From NCBI RefSeq assembly GCF_002846395.1, contig NZ_PJMU01000005.1, positions 1 through 64,000 of the forward strand: a DNA stretch of 64,000 nucleotides, in the 5' to 3' direction. The notes below the pieces were generated by a model. That model searched no databases. It worked only from the letters and a program-made list of their open reading frames with translations, and had not been told where the DNA came from. Shown piece by piece: positions 53,028 through 61,795 of the stretch (positions are counted from its first letter, which is position 1; each line of letters begins with the position of its first letter). The translations under genes were made by a program, and so were the position numbers. The DNA comes from Pontibacter ramchanderi. Its GTDB lineage: Bacteria; Bacteroidota; Bacteroidia; Cytophagales; Hymenobacteraceae.

Positions 53028-54398
53028 TTGGACAGTTTAGATTCCGGAGACCCCCTAAGTTATAGCCTACTGCAACTTTTACAAAGCGCAACAGCTTTAC
53101 TTAGAATTGAATATATCGCAGCCATCTCGGTTTGCTTTATCTTATTGCTGCTCTCTGCCCTCACTTCGGGGGCGGAGGCAGCTTTTTTCTCGCTCTCGCC
53201 GCAAGAGATCGAGAAAGCCAGAACGAGCAAGAACAAGAAACTCCAACTGGTGCACCACCTCCTGCAGAGTCCACGCCAGCTGCTGACCTCGCTCCTGATC
53301 ATCAACAACGCTATTAATGTCAGCATCATTACGCTCTGCGCCTACATGGCGTGGCAGGTAACGAATGTTACTTCCTTGTCGGCTACCGCTATGTTGACTA
53401 GTGTGCTGGTGGTTACTTTCCTGATCGTTTTCTTTGGCGAAGTACTGCCTAAGGTATACGCCCGCAAGCACGGGACCGCTATTGCGGAACGCATGGCTCC
53501 TACTCTTTCGGCTCTGGCTCCCCTTCTGAAGCCCCTGGCCTGGTTGCTGACTCGCATTAGTGCGTATATCGACAAACGCTATCGGGTACGGTCTTATAAC
53601 CAAACCCTCGAAGAGCTGCACCATAGCCTGGACGTGGCCCTCACCAACGAAGAAACCTCACCGGAAGAGCGCAAGATCCTGCGCGGCATTGTCAACTTCG
53701 GCTCGATTACGGTGAAGCAGATCATGCGACCTCGGATGGATATTGTGGCCTTTCCGCAGAGCGCCACGCTGCCGGAGTTGCTCCCACAGATCATCCAATG
53801 GGGCTATTCGCGTGTACCGGTCTACACCGAGAGCACCGACAGCATCGACGGTATCCTGTATGTGAAAGACCTGCTGCCTCATCTCGATAAGGGGGCCGAC
53901 TTTAAGTGGCAGAACCTGATCAGAGTGCCTTTCTTTGTGCCGGAGACGAAGCACATCTCGAACCTGCTGCAGGATTTCCGGGAAAAGCATGTGCACATGG
54001 CCATCGTGGTGAACGAATACGGCACAACGGTAGGTCTGCTGACCATGGAGGATGTGATTGAGGAGATCGTAGGTGAAATTAACGACGAATTTGACGACGA
54101 GGACGAAATCATTTACTCTCAACTCGACGAAAATACCTTTATCTTTGACGGTAAAACATCCCTGCACGACTTTTGCAAGATCACCGAAGTTCCGTTTGAT
54201 GCCTTTAACGAGGTGAAAAGTGAGCATGAGACGGTGGCTGGCCTGATGCTGGCACTATTTGGCCGTATACCTGATGTGGGCGAGGAAGTGTCTTATGGAC
54301 GCTACCATTTTACGGTTGAGTCGGCGGACAATAAGCGTGTAAAACGAATCAAGATTAATGTCGCAAGTAAAAAAGAGCACTATCATAAAGTCAGCTAA
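53028..54398 (+). CDS. gldE: gliding motility protein GldE (CNNM/CBS transporter-like)
   Basis: A 456-residue membrane protein starting at TTG 53028 ([15 protein letters not shown]). It has four membrane helices in an N-terminal CNNM domain (about residues 30-190), two CBS domains around 215-335 ([33 protein letters not shown]) and a C-terminal CorC/HlyC domain. GldE is linked to GldD in gliding and type IX secretion; CNNM relatives carry magnesium or cobalt. The gldD gene overlaps its last 41 nt. Confidence 0.9.
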   Translation: MDSLDSGDPLSYSLLQLLQSATALLRIEYIAAISVCFILLLLSALTSGAEAAFFSLSPQEIEKARTSKNKKLQLVHHLLQSPRQLLTSLLIINNAINVSIITLCAYMAWQVTNVTSLSATAMLTSVLVVTFLIVFFGEVLPKVYARKHGTAIAERMAPTLSALAPLLKPLAWLLTRISAYIDKRYRVRSYNQTLEELHHSLDVALTNEETSPEERKILRGIVNFGSITVKQIMRPRMDIVAFPQSATLPELLPQIIQWGYSRVPVYTESTDSIDGILYVKDLLPHLDKGADFKWQNLIRVPFFVPETKHISNLLQDFREKHVHMAIVVNEYGTTVGLLTMEDVIEEIVGEINDEFDDEDEIIYSQLDENTFIFDGKTSLHDFCKITEVPFDAFNEVKSEHETVAGLMLALFGRIPDVGEEVSYGRYHFTVESADNKRVKRIKINVASKKEHYHKVS

Positions 54399-54978
54399 AT
54401 TGCAGCTGGCCCTGTGGGCAGGTATGGCCCTGGCCGTTGCCGGCTGCTCCGCCGAGTACACCCCGAAGCCAAAAGGCTATAACCGCATCGATCTGCCCGA
54501 AGCTGCCTACCAGCAATTGCAGGACGAGCACCCCTATACCTTTGAGTATTCGAAGTACGCCAAAATTCGCCCTGATTCCTCACTGATCGCACAACCGCAC
54601 TGGATCAACATCATTTACCCGAGCCTGGGCGCTAATGTGCAGCTGACGTATAAGGCCATCAACAACGACCCGAAGATGCTGAACAACCTGATTGAGGACG
54701 CCCGCAAGCTGACCGGCAAACACCAGATAAAGGCTTACTCGATTGAGGAAACGGAGATCAGAACGCCGCAGGGTGATGTTGCTTCCGTGTTTGAGTTGGA
54801 AGGTGAGATTCCGAGCCAGTTTCAGTTCTATGTAACCGACACGACCACACATTTCTTCCGGGGGGCACTCTACTTCAGAACCGCCACACAGAATGACTCG
54901 CTGGCACCTGTGATCGAGTATGTGAAGAAAGATATTGTGCACTTGCTGAACACGCTGAGGTTTAAAGACAGGAAATAG
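54358..54978 (+). CDS. gldD: gliding motility lipoprotein GldD
   Basis: A 206-residue lipoprotein with the lipobox LAVAGC about residue 30 and the GldD signature directly after, [19 protein letters not shown], then [25 protein letters not shown] and the end [20 protein letters not shown]. It is required for gliding in Flavobacterium. The start is a 41-nt overlap with gldE, so translation is probably coupled. It ends at a hairpin whose tip is the palindromic octamer pair AGGTATACCT. Confidence 0.93.
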   Translation: MSQVKKSTIIKSAKLQLALWAGMALAVAGCSAEYTPKPKGYNRIDLPEAAYQQLQDEHPYTFEYSKYAKIRPDSSLIAQPHWINIIYPSLGANVQLTYKAINNDPKMLNNLIEDARKLTGKHQIKAYSIEETEIRTPQGDVASVFELEGEIPSQFQFYVTDTTTHFFRGALYFRTATQNDSLAPVIEYVKKDIVHLLNTLRFKDRK

Positions 54979-55005
54979 GTTTTCTTTGACAAAAGAATTT
55001 GTGAC

Positions 55006-55038
55006 AAAAGGCTGTAGGTATACCTGCGGTCTTTTTTT
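55006..55038 (+). terminator. terminator after gldD, tipped by an octamer palindrome
   Basis: The stem is AAAGGCTGT/GCGGTCTTT (several G-U pairs) closed by the palindrome AGGTATACCT, then seven T residues. The AGGTATA and TATACCT words form the apex. Confidence 0.75.
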
Positions 55039-55161
55039 GTTTAAAGTATCCATACCCTGTTTTAAAATAGTCCTACAGGTATAGCGTAAAAAAGGAAGAT
55101 CACCATAAGCATATTTATAATGATATAAGGTATATTTAATATGCATTTCAGTTCTGCCGCT

Positions 55162-55707
55162 ATGAAGCAAATTCTCATACTTATCCTACTGCTTCTGTCA
55201 CTGGTGTTTGCTGCCTGCAAGAAAGACGAGCTGAAACTGCTGCCCGATGCTACGCAAACAGGCGCCAACACCATGGGAGCTATTGTGAATGGTAAGGCTT
55301 GGGTGGCCGATGGTGGCACGGGCTTTAATCCTCCTGATCCTGTTGAGGGTGGTTATCATGGAACTTATTCTTATGATGCTACCCGTAACAATGTACTTAT
55401 TAGAGCTTACAAGAAAGACAAAACAGGCTTTCAATTTTACCTTCGTAATGTATCTCAGCCCGGAGAGTATCCCTTAAATACTACCACTAACTTGTTCGGC
55501 GGTGAACTGAGTCAGCCCCAGAATTACGGAGCTTACTACATACCTGGTAAGCTGTATATGACCACCAGCAGGTACACGGGCAAGGTCATCATCACAAGGG
55601 CAGACACCGTTAACAAGATTGCGGCAGGCATCTTCGCTTTCAAGGCAGTTCATGGGAAAGATACAGTAGCGGTAACCAACGGCCGCTTTGACGTCAGTAA
55701 CTTCTGA
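55162..55707 (+). CDS. lipoprotein, DUF6252-like
   Basis: The protein is 181 residues from ATG 55162; the lipobox is LSLVFAAC about residue 18. The mature part is a beta-rich domain (GAIVNGKAWVADGG, FQFYLRNVSQPGEYPL, KVIITRADTVNKIAAGIFAFKA) ending in TNGRFDVSNF, which matches the DUF6252-type lipoprotein pattern. The next gene has the same plan, so the two are diverged duplicates. The role is unknown; surface binding is a guess. Confidence 0.7.
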   Translation: MKQILILILLLLSLVFAACKKDELKLLPDATQTGANTMGAIVNGKAWVADGGTGFNPPDPVEGGYHGTYSYDATRNNVLIRAYKKDKTGFQFYLRNVSQPGEYPLNTTTNLFGGELSQPQNYGAYYIPGKLYMTTSRYTGKVIITRADTVNKIAAGIFAFKAVHGKDTVAVTNGRFDVSNF

Positions 55708-55769
55708 GGGGTAGCGCAGTACTACTTACGTTCCAGCGCTCACCGCATGAAACATAACAGTTGCTATCT

Positions 55770-56243
55770 ATGAAAAACAAGCTCTACTTGCTGTTGCTTC
55801 TTGCTGGCCTATTTGCCTGTTCCAAAGACAGCTTTTGCGACGAATCATTTTGTGTCAGAATAAATGGTAAAAGATGGTGGCCGAGCAGTGGCTTTAAGAC
55901 GAATTCTCTTTCATTTACACTGACGGATAATGGAAGTATATTCTGGTTCAGCGCTCAAAACGGCTCTACTTCCCTCTTAGTAAGTGTAAGAGATACAATA
56001 AGAGGAATCCAGGTAAGGGAGTATCAACTGGGAGAACATTTCAACGCAGGTTATTATACCGAAGATTCTAACGAGGATTTCCGCACGGATCAATCACATA
56101 CAGGCTCTTTATCCATAGCATCGATAGATAGTTATAAAACAACAGTCTCCGGTACGTTTCGCTTTAAAGCCCGTAACGCCATGACGGGGGAAGTTGCTGA
56201 AATCTCCAATGGCAGTTTTAATGCAACGTACTACGAGTATTAA
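55770..56243 (+). CDS. lipoprotein, diverged paralogue of the preceding gene
   Basis: The protein is 157 residues from ATG 55770; lipobox LLLAGLFAC. It keeps the plan of its neighbour: FCVRINGKRWWPSSG, a strand-rich middle, the FRFKA motif and ISNGSFNATYYEY at the end. The coding DNA is richer in A+T than the surroundings and has no octamer word, hinting at different age or selection. Function unknown. Confidence 0.65.
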   Translation: MKNKLYLLLLLAGLFACSKDSFCDESFCVRINGKRWWPSSGFKTNSLSFTLTDNGSIFWFSAQNGSTSLLVSVRDTIRGIQVREYQLGEHFNAGYYTEDSNEDFRTDQSHTGSLSIASIDSYKTTVSGTFRFKARNAMTGEVAEISNGSFNATYYEY

Positions 56244-56313
56244 CCCCAGTATTGGATTCGATCGACAAGGATTTTATAGACTTTCTTACATACCACTACC
56301 ACTCACAAAGCAT

Positions 56314-56349
56314 AAAGCCCTGCCAACGCTTACACCTGTCGGGGCTTTT
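56314..56349 (+). terminator. terminator after the lipoprotein pair
   Basis: AAAGCCC pairs with GGGCTTT around a 21-nt loop, followed by TG. Short, so moderately convincing. An octamer inverted pair lies 13 nt further on. Confidence 0.55.
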
Positions 56350-56361
56350 GCTTATTTTTGT

Positions 56362-56382
56362 AAGGTATACCTGCTATACCTT
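56362..56382. repeat. inverted pair of the octamer word
   Basis: AAGGTATA (56362-56369) and TATACCTT (56375-56382) with a 5-nt spacer, between a terminator and recG. Confidence 0.6.
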
Positions 56383-56407
56383 ATTTACCTAACCTGAGCG
56401 TAGACCC

Positions 56408-58504
56408 TTGAACAACTTCTTCCATACCAAGATCGAATTCCTGAAAGGCGTGGGGCCGCAGCGGGCTGAGCTGCTGCAGAAGGAGCTCAACATCTATACC
56501 TATGGCGACCTCATCCAGCACTACCCTTTCCGGTACCTCGACCGCACCCAATTCTACAAAATAGCGGAGCTGGACGAGAGCATGCCCTATGTGCAGGTGC
56601 GCGGGCGCGTGCGAGGCAAGGAAGTGCTCGGCGAAGGCAAGAAGCAACGCCTGGCCGCCACGTTGGTGGACGAAGACGGTAGCGAGATGGAGCTGGTCTG
56701 GTTCAAAGGGGTGAAGTGGATGCAGAAAACGCTGAAAAACCATACGGACTACATCGTATTTGGGAAACCTACATCCTTCAATGGCAAATGGAACATGGCC
56801 CACCCGGAGCTGGAGGAACTGGCAGAGGAAAAGCAAACGGCCGCTTTTCTGCAGCCGGTATACCATACCACCGAGAAACTGAAGGCATTCCGGGTTGAGA
56901 GCAAGACGATCTCCCGCATCATGGAAATGCTGCTAAAGGTAGCGGTACCGAATATAAACGAAACGCTTTCCCCGGATTTGATCGACCACTACCGCCTGAT
57001 GAGCAAACGGGACGCGCTGATCAACATCCACTTTCCGCAGTCGGTCGAGAAGTACAATGCGGCCAAATTCCGACTTAAGTTTGAGGAGCTTTTTTACATA
57101 CAGCTGCGCCTGCTGCGCCAGAAAACCGTACGCCGCGCCGATCTGGCTGGGCAGGTATTCAAGCAGGTGCCTACCGTAACGGAGTTCTACAAAAACCACA
57201 TGACCTTCGACCTGACCAACGCACAGAAGCGGGTGATCAGGGAAATACACAAGGACCTGACGGCTGGCAAGCAGATGAACCGCCTGCTGCAGGGCGATGT
57301 GGGCTCAGGCAAGACCATCGTGGCTTTCATCACCATGCTCATCGCCGCCGACAATGGGGCTCAGTCGGTGCTGATGGCTCCTACCGAGATACTGGCCGAC
57401 CAGCATTACACCGGGCTCAAAGAGTTTGCCGACCGGCTAGGTATAAACATTGGTAAACTGACAGGCTCTACCAAAACCAAAGACCGTAAGGTACTGCACG
57501 AGCAGCTGCGCTCCGGCGAGATGAAAATGATCGTGGGCACGCATGCCCTGCTGGAAGATGTGGTACAGTTCCATAACCTGGGCCTTTGCATTGTGGACGA
57601 GCAGCACCGCTTTGGGGTGGAGCAGCGCTCTAAGCTTTGGCGCAAGAACCCACGCATCATCCCGCACGTGCTCGTGATGACAGCCACGCCTATACCTCGC
57701 ACCCTGGCCATGACGCTCTACGGCGATCTGGATGTGTCGGTGATCGACGAGATGCCGGCCGGCCGTAAAGAGATCGTGACGGTGCACCGCTTCGATTCGC
57801 ACCGCCTGAAGGTGTTTCAGTTCGTGCGCGACCAGATCAAGTTGGGCAGGCAGGTATACATCGTGTACCCGCTCATAGAAGAGTCGGAAGGGATGGATTA
57901 CAAGGATTTGATGGACGGTTACGAGAGCGTGCGACGCGCTTTTCCGGAGCACCAGGTGAGCATGGTGCATGGCAAGCTGAAGGCGCAGGACAAAGACTAC
58001 GAAATGCAGCGCTTCGTGCGCAACGAAACCCAGATCATGGTAGCCACTACCGTGATCGAAGTAGGCGTGAACGTGCCGAATGCTTCCGTGATGATCATCG
58101 AGAGTGCCGAGCGCTTCGGTCTGTCGCAGTTGCACCAGTTACGGGGCCGTGTGGGGCGTGGTGCGGAGCAGAGCTACTGCATCCTGATGACAGGGTATAA
58201 GCTTAGCAAAGACAGTAAAACCCGCCTCGAAACGATGGTGCGCACCAACAACGGCTTTGAGATTGCCGACATCGACCTGAAGCTGCGCGGACCGGGTGAC
58301 CTGATGGGGACGCAGCAGAGCGGCGTTCTCGACCTGCTCATTGCCGACCTGGCCAAGGATGCTCCCATCCTGCAGGAGGCACGGGCAGCGGCACAGCGTG
58401 TGCTGAACGAAGACCCGCAACTGGATCAACCACAGCACCAAAACATCATGCGCCACATCAAATCGCTCAGCGTAAACACGATCAACTGGAGCCGCATCAG
58501 TTAA
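56408..58504 (+). CDS. recG: ATP-dependent DNA helicase RecG
   Basis: RecG remodels stalled replication forks and Holliday junctions. The 698-residue protein has the N-terminal wedge domain (KIEFLKGVGPQRAELLQKEL, about 5-150) and helicase motifs in order: LLQGDVGSGKTIVAF, LMAPTEILADQHY, VDEQHRFGVEQR, MTATPIPRTLA, TTVIEVGVNVPNASVM and QLHQLRGRVGRG. Start is TTG at 56408. The riboswitch transcript begins right behind its stop. Confidence 0.95.
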   Translation: MNNFFHTKIEFLKGVGPQRAELLQKELNIYTYGDLIQHYPFRYLDRTQFYKIAELDESMPYVQVRGRVRGKEVLGEGKKQRLAATLVDEDGSEMELVWFKGVKWMQKTLKNHTDYIVFGKPTSFNGKWNMAHPELEELAEEKQTAAFLQPVYHTTEKLKAFRVESKTISRIMEMLLKVAVPNINETLSPDLIDHYRLMSKRDALINIHFPQSVEKYNAAKFRLKFEELFYIQLRLLRQKTVRRADLAGQVFKQVPTVTEFYKNHMTFDLTNAQKRVIREIHKDLTAGKQMNRLLQGDVGSGKTIVAFITMLIAADNGAQSVLMAPTEILADQHYTGLKEFADRLGINIGKLTGSTKTKDRKVLHEQLRSGEMKMIVGTHALLEDVVQFHNLGLCIVDEQHRFGVEQRSKLWRKNPRIIPHVLVMTATPIPRTLAMTLYGDLDVSVIDEMPAGRKEIVTVHRFDSHRLKVFQFVRDQIKLGRQVYIVYPLIEESEGMDYKDLMDGYESVRRAFPEHQVSMVHGKLKAQDKDYEMQRFVRNETQIMVATTVIEVGVNVPNASVMIIESAERFGLSQLHQLRGRVGRGAEQSYCILMTGYKLSKDSKTRLETMVRTNNGFEIADIDLKLRGPGDLMGTQQSGVLDLLIADLAKDAPILQEARAAAQRVLNEDPQLDQPQHQNIMRHIKSLSVNTINWSRIS

Positions 58505-58937
58505 AAATTCCTATCTTTACGGCGTTGGTGGTACCGCAGCCAGGTATAGGCTGGGGTTTAAAAAGGAACCGTGTGCAAATCACGGGCTGACGCGCAACTG
58601 TAAGTAATGATCAATTGCTGCTAAACAGTAGTCCATTGTCCGGGAACCGGATGAGAAGGACGGCAGCTATGTTACAAGCCAGGAGACTTGCCTCAACTAT
58701 TATTCACGCATGCTTTCGCGCCTGAAGCCTGTGGTAGCATAGTAGTCATCTCCTGCGGCCTGAGTTGTCTTTGCCATGCAGGTACGCTCACTCCCTCTCC
58801 ACATCCATACCTGCGCCGGCATGCCAAAATCACCCGTGTATGTCGCTGATCGATCACATCGCTATCCACCTTGTAACCACAGCTAAAGCTGTGCGACGCG
58901 GCATACCTGTATTTCAGCAACACCAACCCCATATAGC
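58505..58937. other. stretch holding a cobalamin riboswitch and a possible gene scar
   Basis: The first 190 nt are the riboswitch. The remaining about 240 nt carry no credible gene: an 11-codon frame (58710-58742, MLSRLKPVVA then stop) lies where a receptor start would be, and the rest is broken by stops in that frame. The 79-residue minus-strand frame at 58693-58932 has no recognisable feature. Confidence 0.7.
58521..58694 (+). promoter_or_regulatory. cobalamin (B12) riboswitch
   Basis: The conserved core is present in order: GTTGGTGGT at the 5' end, AAAGGAACCGTG, TGCAAATCACGGGCTGACGC, GCGCAACTGTAA, and the B12 box AAGCCAGGAGACTTGCC at 58676-58692. It binds adenosylcobalamin and normally shuts off downstream cobalamin uptake or synthesis genes. 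A peripheral helix is built from CAGCC/GGCTG with AGGTATA as loop, an octamer copy. No cobalamin gene follows. Confidence 0.93.
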
Positions 58938-59339
58938 ATGAATTTACAGAAACGTATTACCGATTCAGAAACGCGCATCTTCAAGGCAGTTTTCCCGAAC
59001 ACAACCAACCACTACGACACACTGTTTGGCGGCACCGCCATGCAGCTGATGGATGAGGTGGCTTTCATAACGGCTACCCGATTCTGCCGTAAAAGGGTAG
59101 TCACGGTATCGTCCGACAAAATAGACTTTACGCAGCCTATACCTGCCGGCACCATTGTGGAGCTGATCGGGCGGGTAAGCAGTGTTGGCAATACCAGCCT
59201 GAAAGTGCAGGTAGAGATCTTTGTCGAGGAAATGTACTCCAGCACACGGCTGAAGGCGGTACACGGCAGCTTTACCTTTGTAGCCATCGATGAGCACAAG
59301 CAGCCAGTATCTGTATTGGCCGAGGAGGTGCAACTGTAA
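58938..59339 (+). CDS. acyl-CoA thioesterase (hotdog fold)
   Basis: A 133-residue thioesterase of the YciA/BFIT-like branch that hydrolyses acyl-CoA. It has HYDTLFGGTAMQLMDEVAF with the catalytic Asp, RKRVVTVSSDKIDF and the core strand KLKV-like LKVQVEIFVEEMYSS. The ATG at 58938 has a clear reading frame. It is 240 nt behind the cobalamin riboswitch on the same strand, too distant to be clearly controlled by it. Confidence 0.88.
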   Translation: MNLQKRITDSETRIFKAVFPNTTNHYDTLFGGTAMQLMDEVAFITATRFCRKRVVTVSSDKIDFTQPIPAGTIVELIGRVSSVGNTSLKVQVEIFVEEMYSSTRLKAVHGSFTFVAIDEHKQPVSVLAEEVQL

Positions 59340-59437
59340 ACCTATACCTTTGATTTACGGCCTGTGACTAGCCTATACCTCGTTCCACGAGAAACAATTT
59401 TGATTATATTAGCTCCTGAATATCTATCAGAACAAAC

Positions 59438-60925
59438 ATGCAGTTACCTGTTAACCTTACTCCCTTAAGGGCATTGCGCCTGTTAGTGCTTCTGCTCCTG
59501 GCCACAAGCTATGCAGCCACACCGGTATCGGCCCAGGGCAAAAAAGCGGCTATACCTTTCAGCTACATACCTGACAATACCGAAGACCAGTACAACCAGA
59601 CTATCCGCAGCAAAACGCTCCCTCTGGGCGCTGATGGCTTCGTGATACTGAGCCGCAGCAAACCTTCGGAGTATGCCATTGAACGCTACAATGCCGCCCT
59701 CAAGAAAGCCTGGTCTGCCAGCGTGCCCCTCGCCGCTGAGGAAACGGTAGAGGCTTTCACGAAGAACCAGGACGCGGTGCTGCTGATCACCCACCGCACC
59801 AACGAGCAGGGAAACCAGGTGCTGTATGCGCATCGGGTCGATTTACGGAGCGGGCAGAAAGATAAACCGGTCCTACTGCTCGAAGCGCCGGCTGACGTGC
59901 GCAAAGCAGGTATAGCCACTTCACCGGACGGCAACCGGCTGCTGGCCTATCGCTTTAATGTAACGGGAAACCAGGTGGTGCAAGGTATAAGCGGCAGCCT
60001 GTATGATAGCAAACTCCAGAAAACAAAGGACACCAAGTATAACCTGAGCGACCTGCGTGGCATTGTATCAGCAGAAGTGGCCCTAAACGACGCTGGCGAC
60101 CAGTTCATCAGCCTGATCTCGGAGAACATGGAACGACTGACCGTGCGCCAGTATACCCTCAAGTCGCCGGAGGTAAAAGGGATGTCGGTGCTGGTGGGCG
60201 GCACTTTCGATGGCAAGAAGGTATACATTATGGATAGTAAGTATGCACTGCAGCCCAATGGCAACCTCTATGGCGTGGTGCTTACCGCCGACGAAAAAAC
60301 CGGTGACTACTACAGCCTGAAGTCCGTAAAGTTCGATTTTGAAAACGAAGACATGGTGTTTGCCGAGGAATTCCGGTTTACACCCGAGTACCTGGCCAGC
60401 ATAAATAAGCTGGACAAAAGCGGTGCAGCCAAAGCCAGCCGCCTGGAGGATATTTACCTGACCGACCTGATTCTGACGCCTGAGGAGAAGCTGATTGTGC
60501 TGGCTGAGAAAAAGTACATGGAAGGAGGCGAAAACTCACCCTACTATGCCAAGGAGATACACCTGTTTGCCTATGATCAGTTTATGGGTACTGCCTGGAG
60601 CTCTGTGCTGATGAAAAACCAGAAAGCACCGGCCGACGAGGCTTTCTCCGGTATATCGTACCGCTATAACTTGGCTGGCAACACGCTGCATTTACTCACG
60701 CTGGAAGAGCTGGAAGGCAAGCACGACCTATACCTGCGCCGCATTGATACCACCACCGGCAAAGCCGAATCCCCTAAAGCTGCCGGCTTAAACGTGGCCA
60801 AAGGCGAGGACACCGCCTACGTCAAAGACTTCACGGCGTGGCTAAGCGAAAAAGACCTCGTAGTGGTGGTGCGACCATCCAAAAAAGCGAACAGCCTGCA
60901 GCTCCGTCGCCTGCAGATCAAGTAA
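59438..60925 (+). CDS. exported protein, unrecognised
   Basis: A 495-residue protein with a signal peptide (residues 1-32, ending PVSAQ). The body is built of repeated short strand units (GFVILSRSKPSEYAIERYN, VLLITHRTNEQGNQVLYAHRVD, LIVLAEKKYMEGG), about six to eight times, which suggests a beta-propeller-like fold. No catalytic motif is seen. It is probably periplasmic or on the surface. It ends convergent with the GT2 gene; its terminator lies inside that gene. Confidence 0.72.
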   Translation: MQLPVNLTPLRALRLLVLLLLATSYAATPVSAQGKKAAIPFSYIPDNTEDQYNQTIRSKTLPLGADGFVILSRSKPSEYAIERYNAALKKAWSASVPLAAEETVEAFTKNQDAVLLITHRTNEQGNQVLYAHRVDLRSGQKDKPVLLLEAPADVRKAGIATSPDGNRLLAYRFNVTGNQVVQGISGSLYDSKLQKTKDTKYNLSDLRGIVSAEVALNDAGDQFISLISENMERLTVRQYTLKSPEVKGMSVLVGGTFDGKKVYIMDSKYALQPNGNLYGVVLTADEKTGDYYSLKSVKFDFENEDMVFAEEFRFTPEYLASINKLDKSGAAKASRLEDIYLTDLILTPEEKLIVLAEKKYMEGGENSPYYAKEIHLFAYDQFMGTAWSSVLMKNQKAPADEAFSGISYRYNLAGNTLHLLTLEELEGKHDLYLRRIDTTTGKAESPKAAGLNVAKGEDTAYVKDFTAWLSEKDLVVVVRPSKKANSLQLRRLQIK

Positions 60926-60928
60926 AAG

Positions 60929-61657
60929 CTATAGTTTTATACCTGCAAAAAAGCGCGGCCACTCTCTGGTCGCGTTTTTTTGCTTTTTGAGCCTTCGGGT
61001 AAAGGAGCCCAGTTGCACCAGCATGTGCACAAATCCCACATAATCCACAATCTCAATGTACATCTTAAGCTCCCGGCGAGACCCCTCCAACACGCCAAGC
61101 TTGTCTACCTTGTAAGTATTCATGGCCGACCAGGGCACCCAGCGCACTAATTTGTGATGCTTGATCATGTAGCGGTTAATGGCTACCTCCAACTGGTAAC
61201 GCGCCACAGGTTGGACCAGCACCTGCTCCAGGTCATGGCGCAGCAATAGCCGCTCTCCGGATAACAGAATGTCGCTACGGTACCAGCGCACAAACCAAGG
61301 CGACCGAATACGACGCAAAATGAGCATATCGACTTGGGCTGTTTGCCCGAAAGCGCTGACGGCCTTTTCTAGCTCGACTCCATTTAACTCCTGCAGGTCG
61401 GCATCCATTAGCAATACCAGTTCGTGCTGCACAAACTGTAGCCCGTATTGTATGGCAGCTGCCTTGCCCCGGTTTTGGCTGAGCCGGATGACCTGCACCA
61501 TAGGCCACTGGCGGCTTATCATGGTGGCAGTGTTGTCAGATGATCCATCGTCAATGCAAATAACCTGCTGTATACCCCGCACTTGCGTTACCACTTGCAG
61601 CACGTGTGCAATGCGGTCCTGCTCATTGTAACACGGAATCAGACAGGTCACTTCCAT
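60929..61657 (-). CDS. glycosyltransferase family 2 protein
   Basis: A 242-residue GT-A enzyme. The nucleotide-sugar site is VTCLIPCYNEQDRIAHVLQ and VICIDDGSSDNT; the metal-binding DXD is in LVLLMDADLQEL. The rest, LRHDLEQVLVQPVARYQLEV, fits the polyisoprenyl-phosphate/GT2 group. No membrane helices are evident. The donor is unknown. The C-terminal tail KKQKNATREWPRFF is also the terminator of the opposite gene. Confidence 0.85.
   Translation of the reverse strand: MEVTCLIPCYNEQDRIAHVLQVVTQVRGIQQVICIDDGSSDNTATMISRQWPMVQVIRLSQNRGKAAAIQYGLQFVQHELVLLMDADLQELNGVELEKAVSAFGQTAQVDMLILRRIRSPWFVRWYRSDILLSGERLLLRHDLEQVLVQPVARYQLEVAINRYMIKHHKLVRWVPWSAMNTYKVDKLGVLEGSRRELKMYIEIVDYVGFVHMLVQLGSFTRRLKKQKNATREWPRFFAGIKL
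60947..60981 (+). terminator. terminator of the exported protein gene, inside the GT2 gene
   Basis: CGCGGCCA (60954-60961) pairs with TGGTCGCG (60967-60974, one G-U) around a 5-nt loop, between an A run and a T run. It lies within the last 60 nt of the opposite-strand glycosyltransferase gene. Confidence 0.75.
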
Positions 61658-61740
61658 ACCTTTAAACTTTCTTATCGATCCTCTCTACAAATAATACGTA
61701 CCTCGCCACATGAAGTAATTTACCACACTACCTTGCAAAC

Positions 61741-61772
61741 AAAAAGGCTGCCTCCTACGGAAGCAGCCTTTC
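61741..61772 (-). terminator. terminator after the acyl-CoA dehydrogenase gene
   Basis: A 9-bp stem AAAGGCTGC/GCAGCCTTT with an 11-nt loop. On the minus strand it is followed by TTTTTG. Confidence 0.85.
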
Positions 61773-61795
61773 CAAAACTATAGATTTGTCAGAAT

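Noticed and set aside
58693..58932. 79-residue minus-strand frame behind the riboswitch
   Set aside because: No recognisable feature and low-quality sequence; the riboswitch strand is plus.
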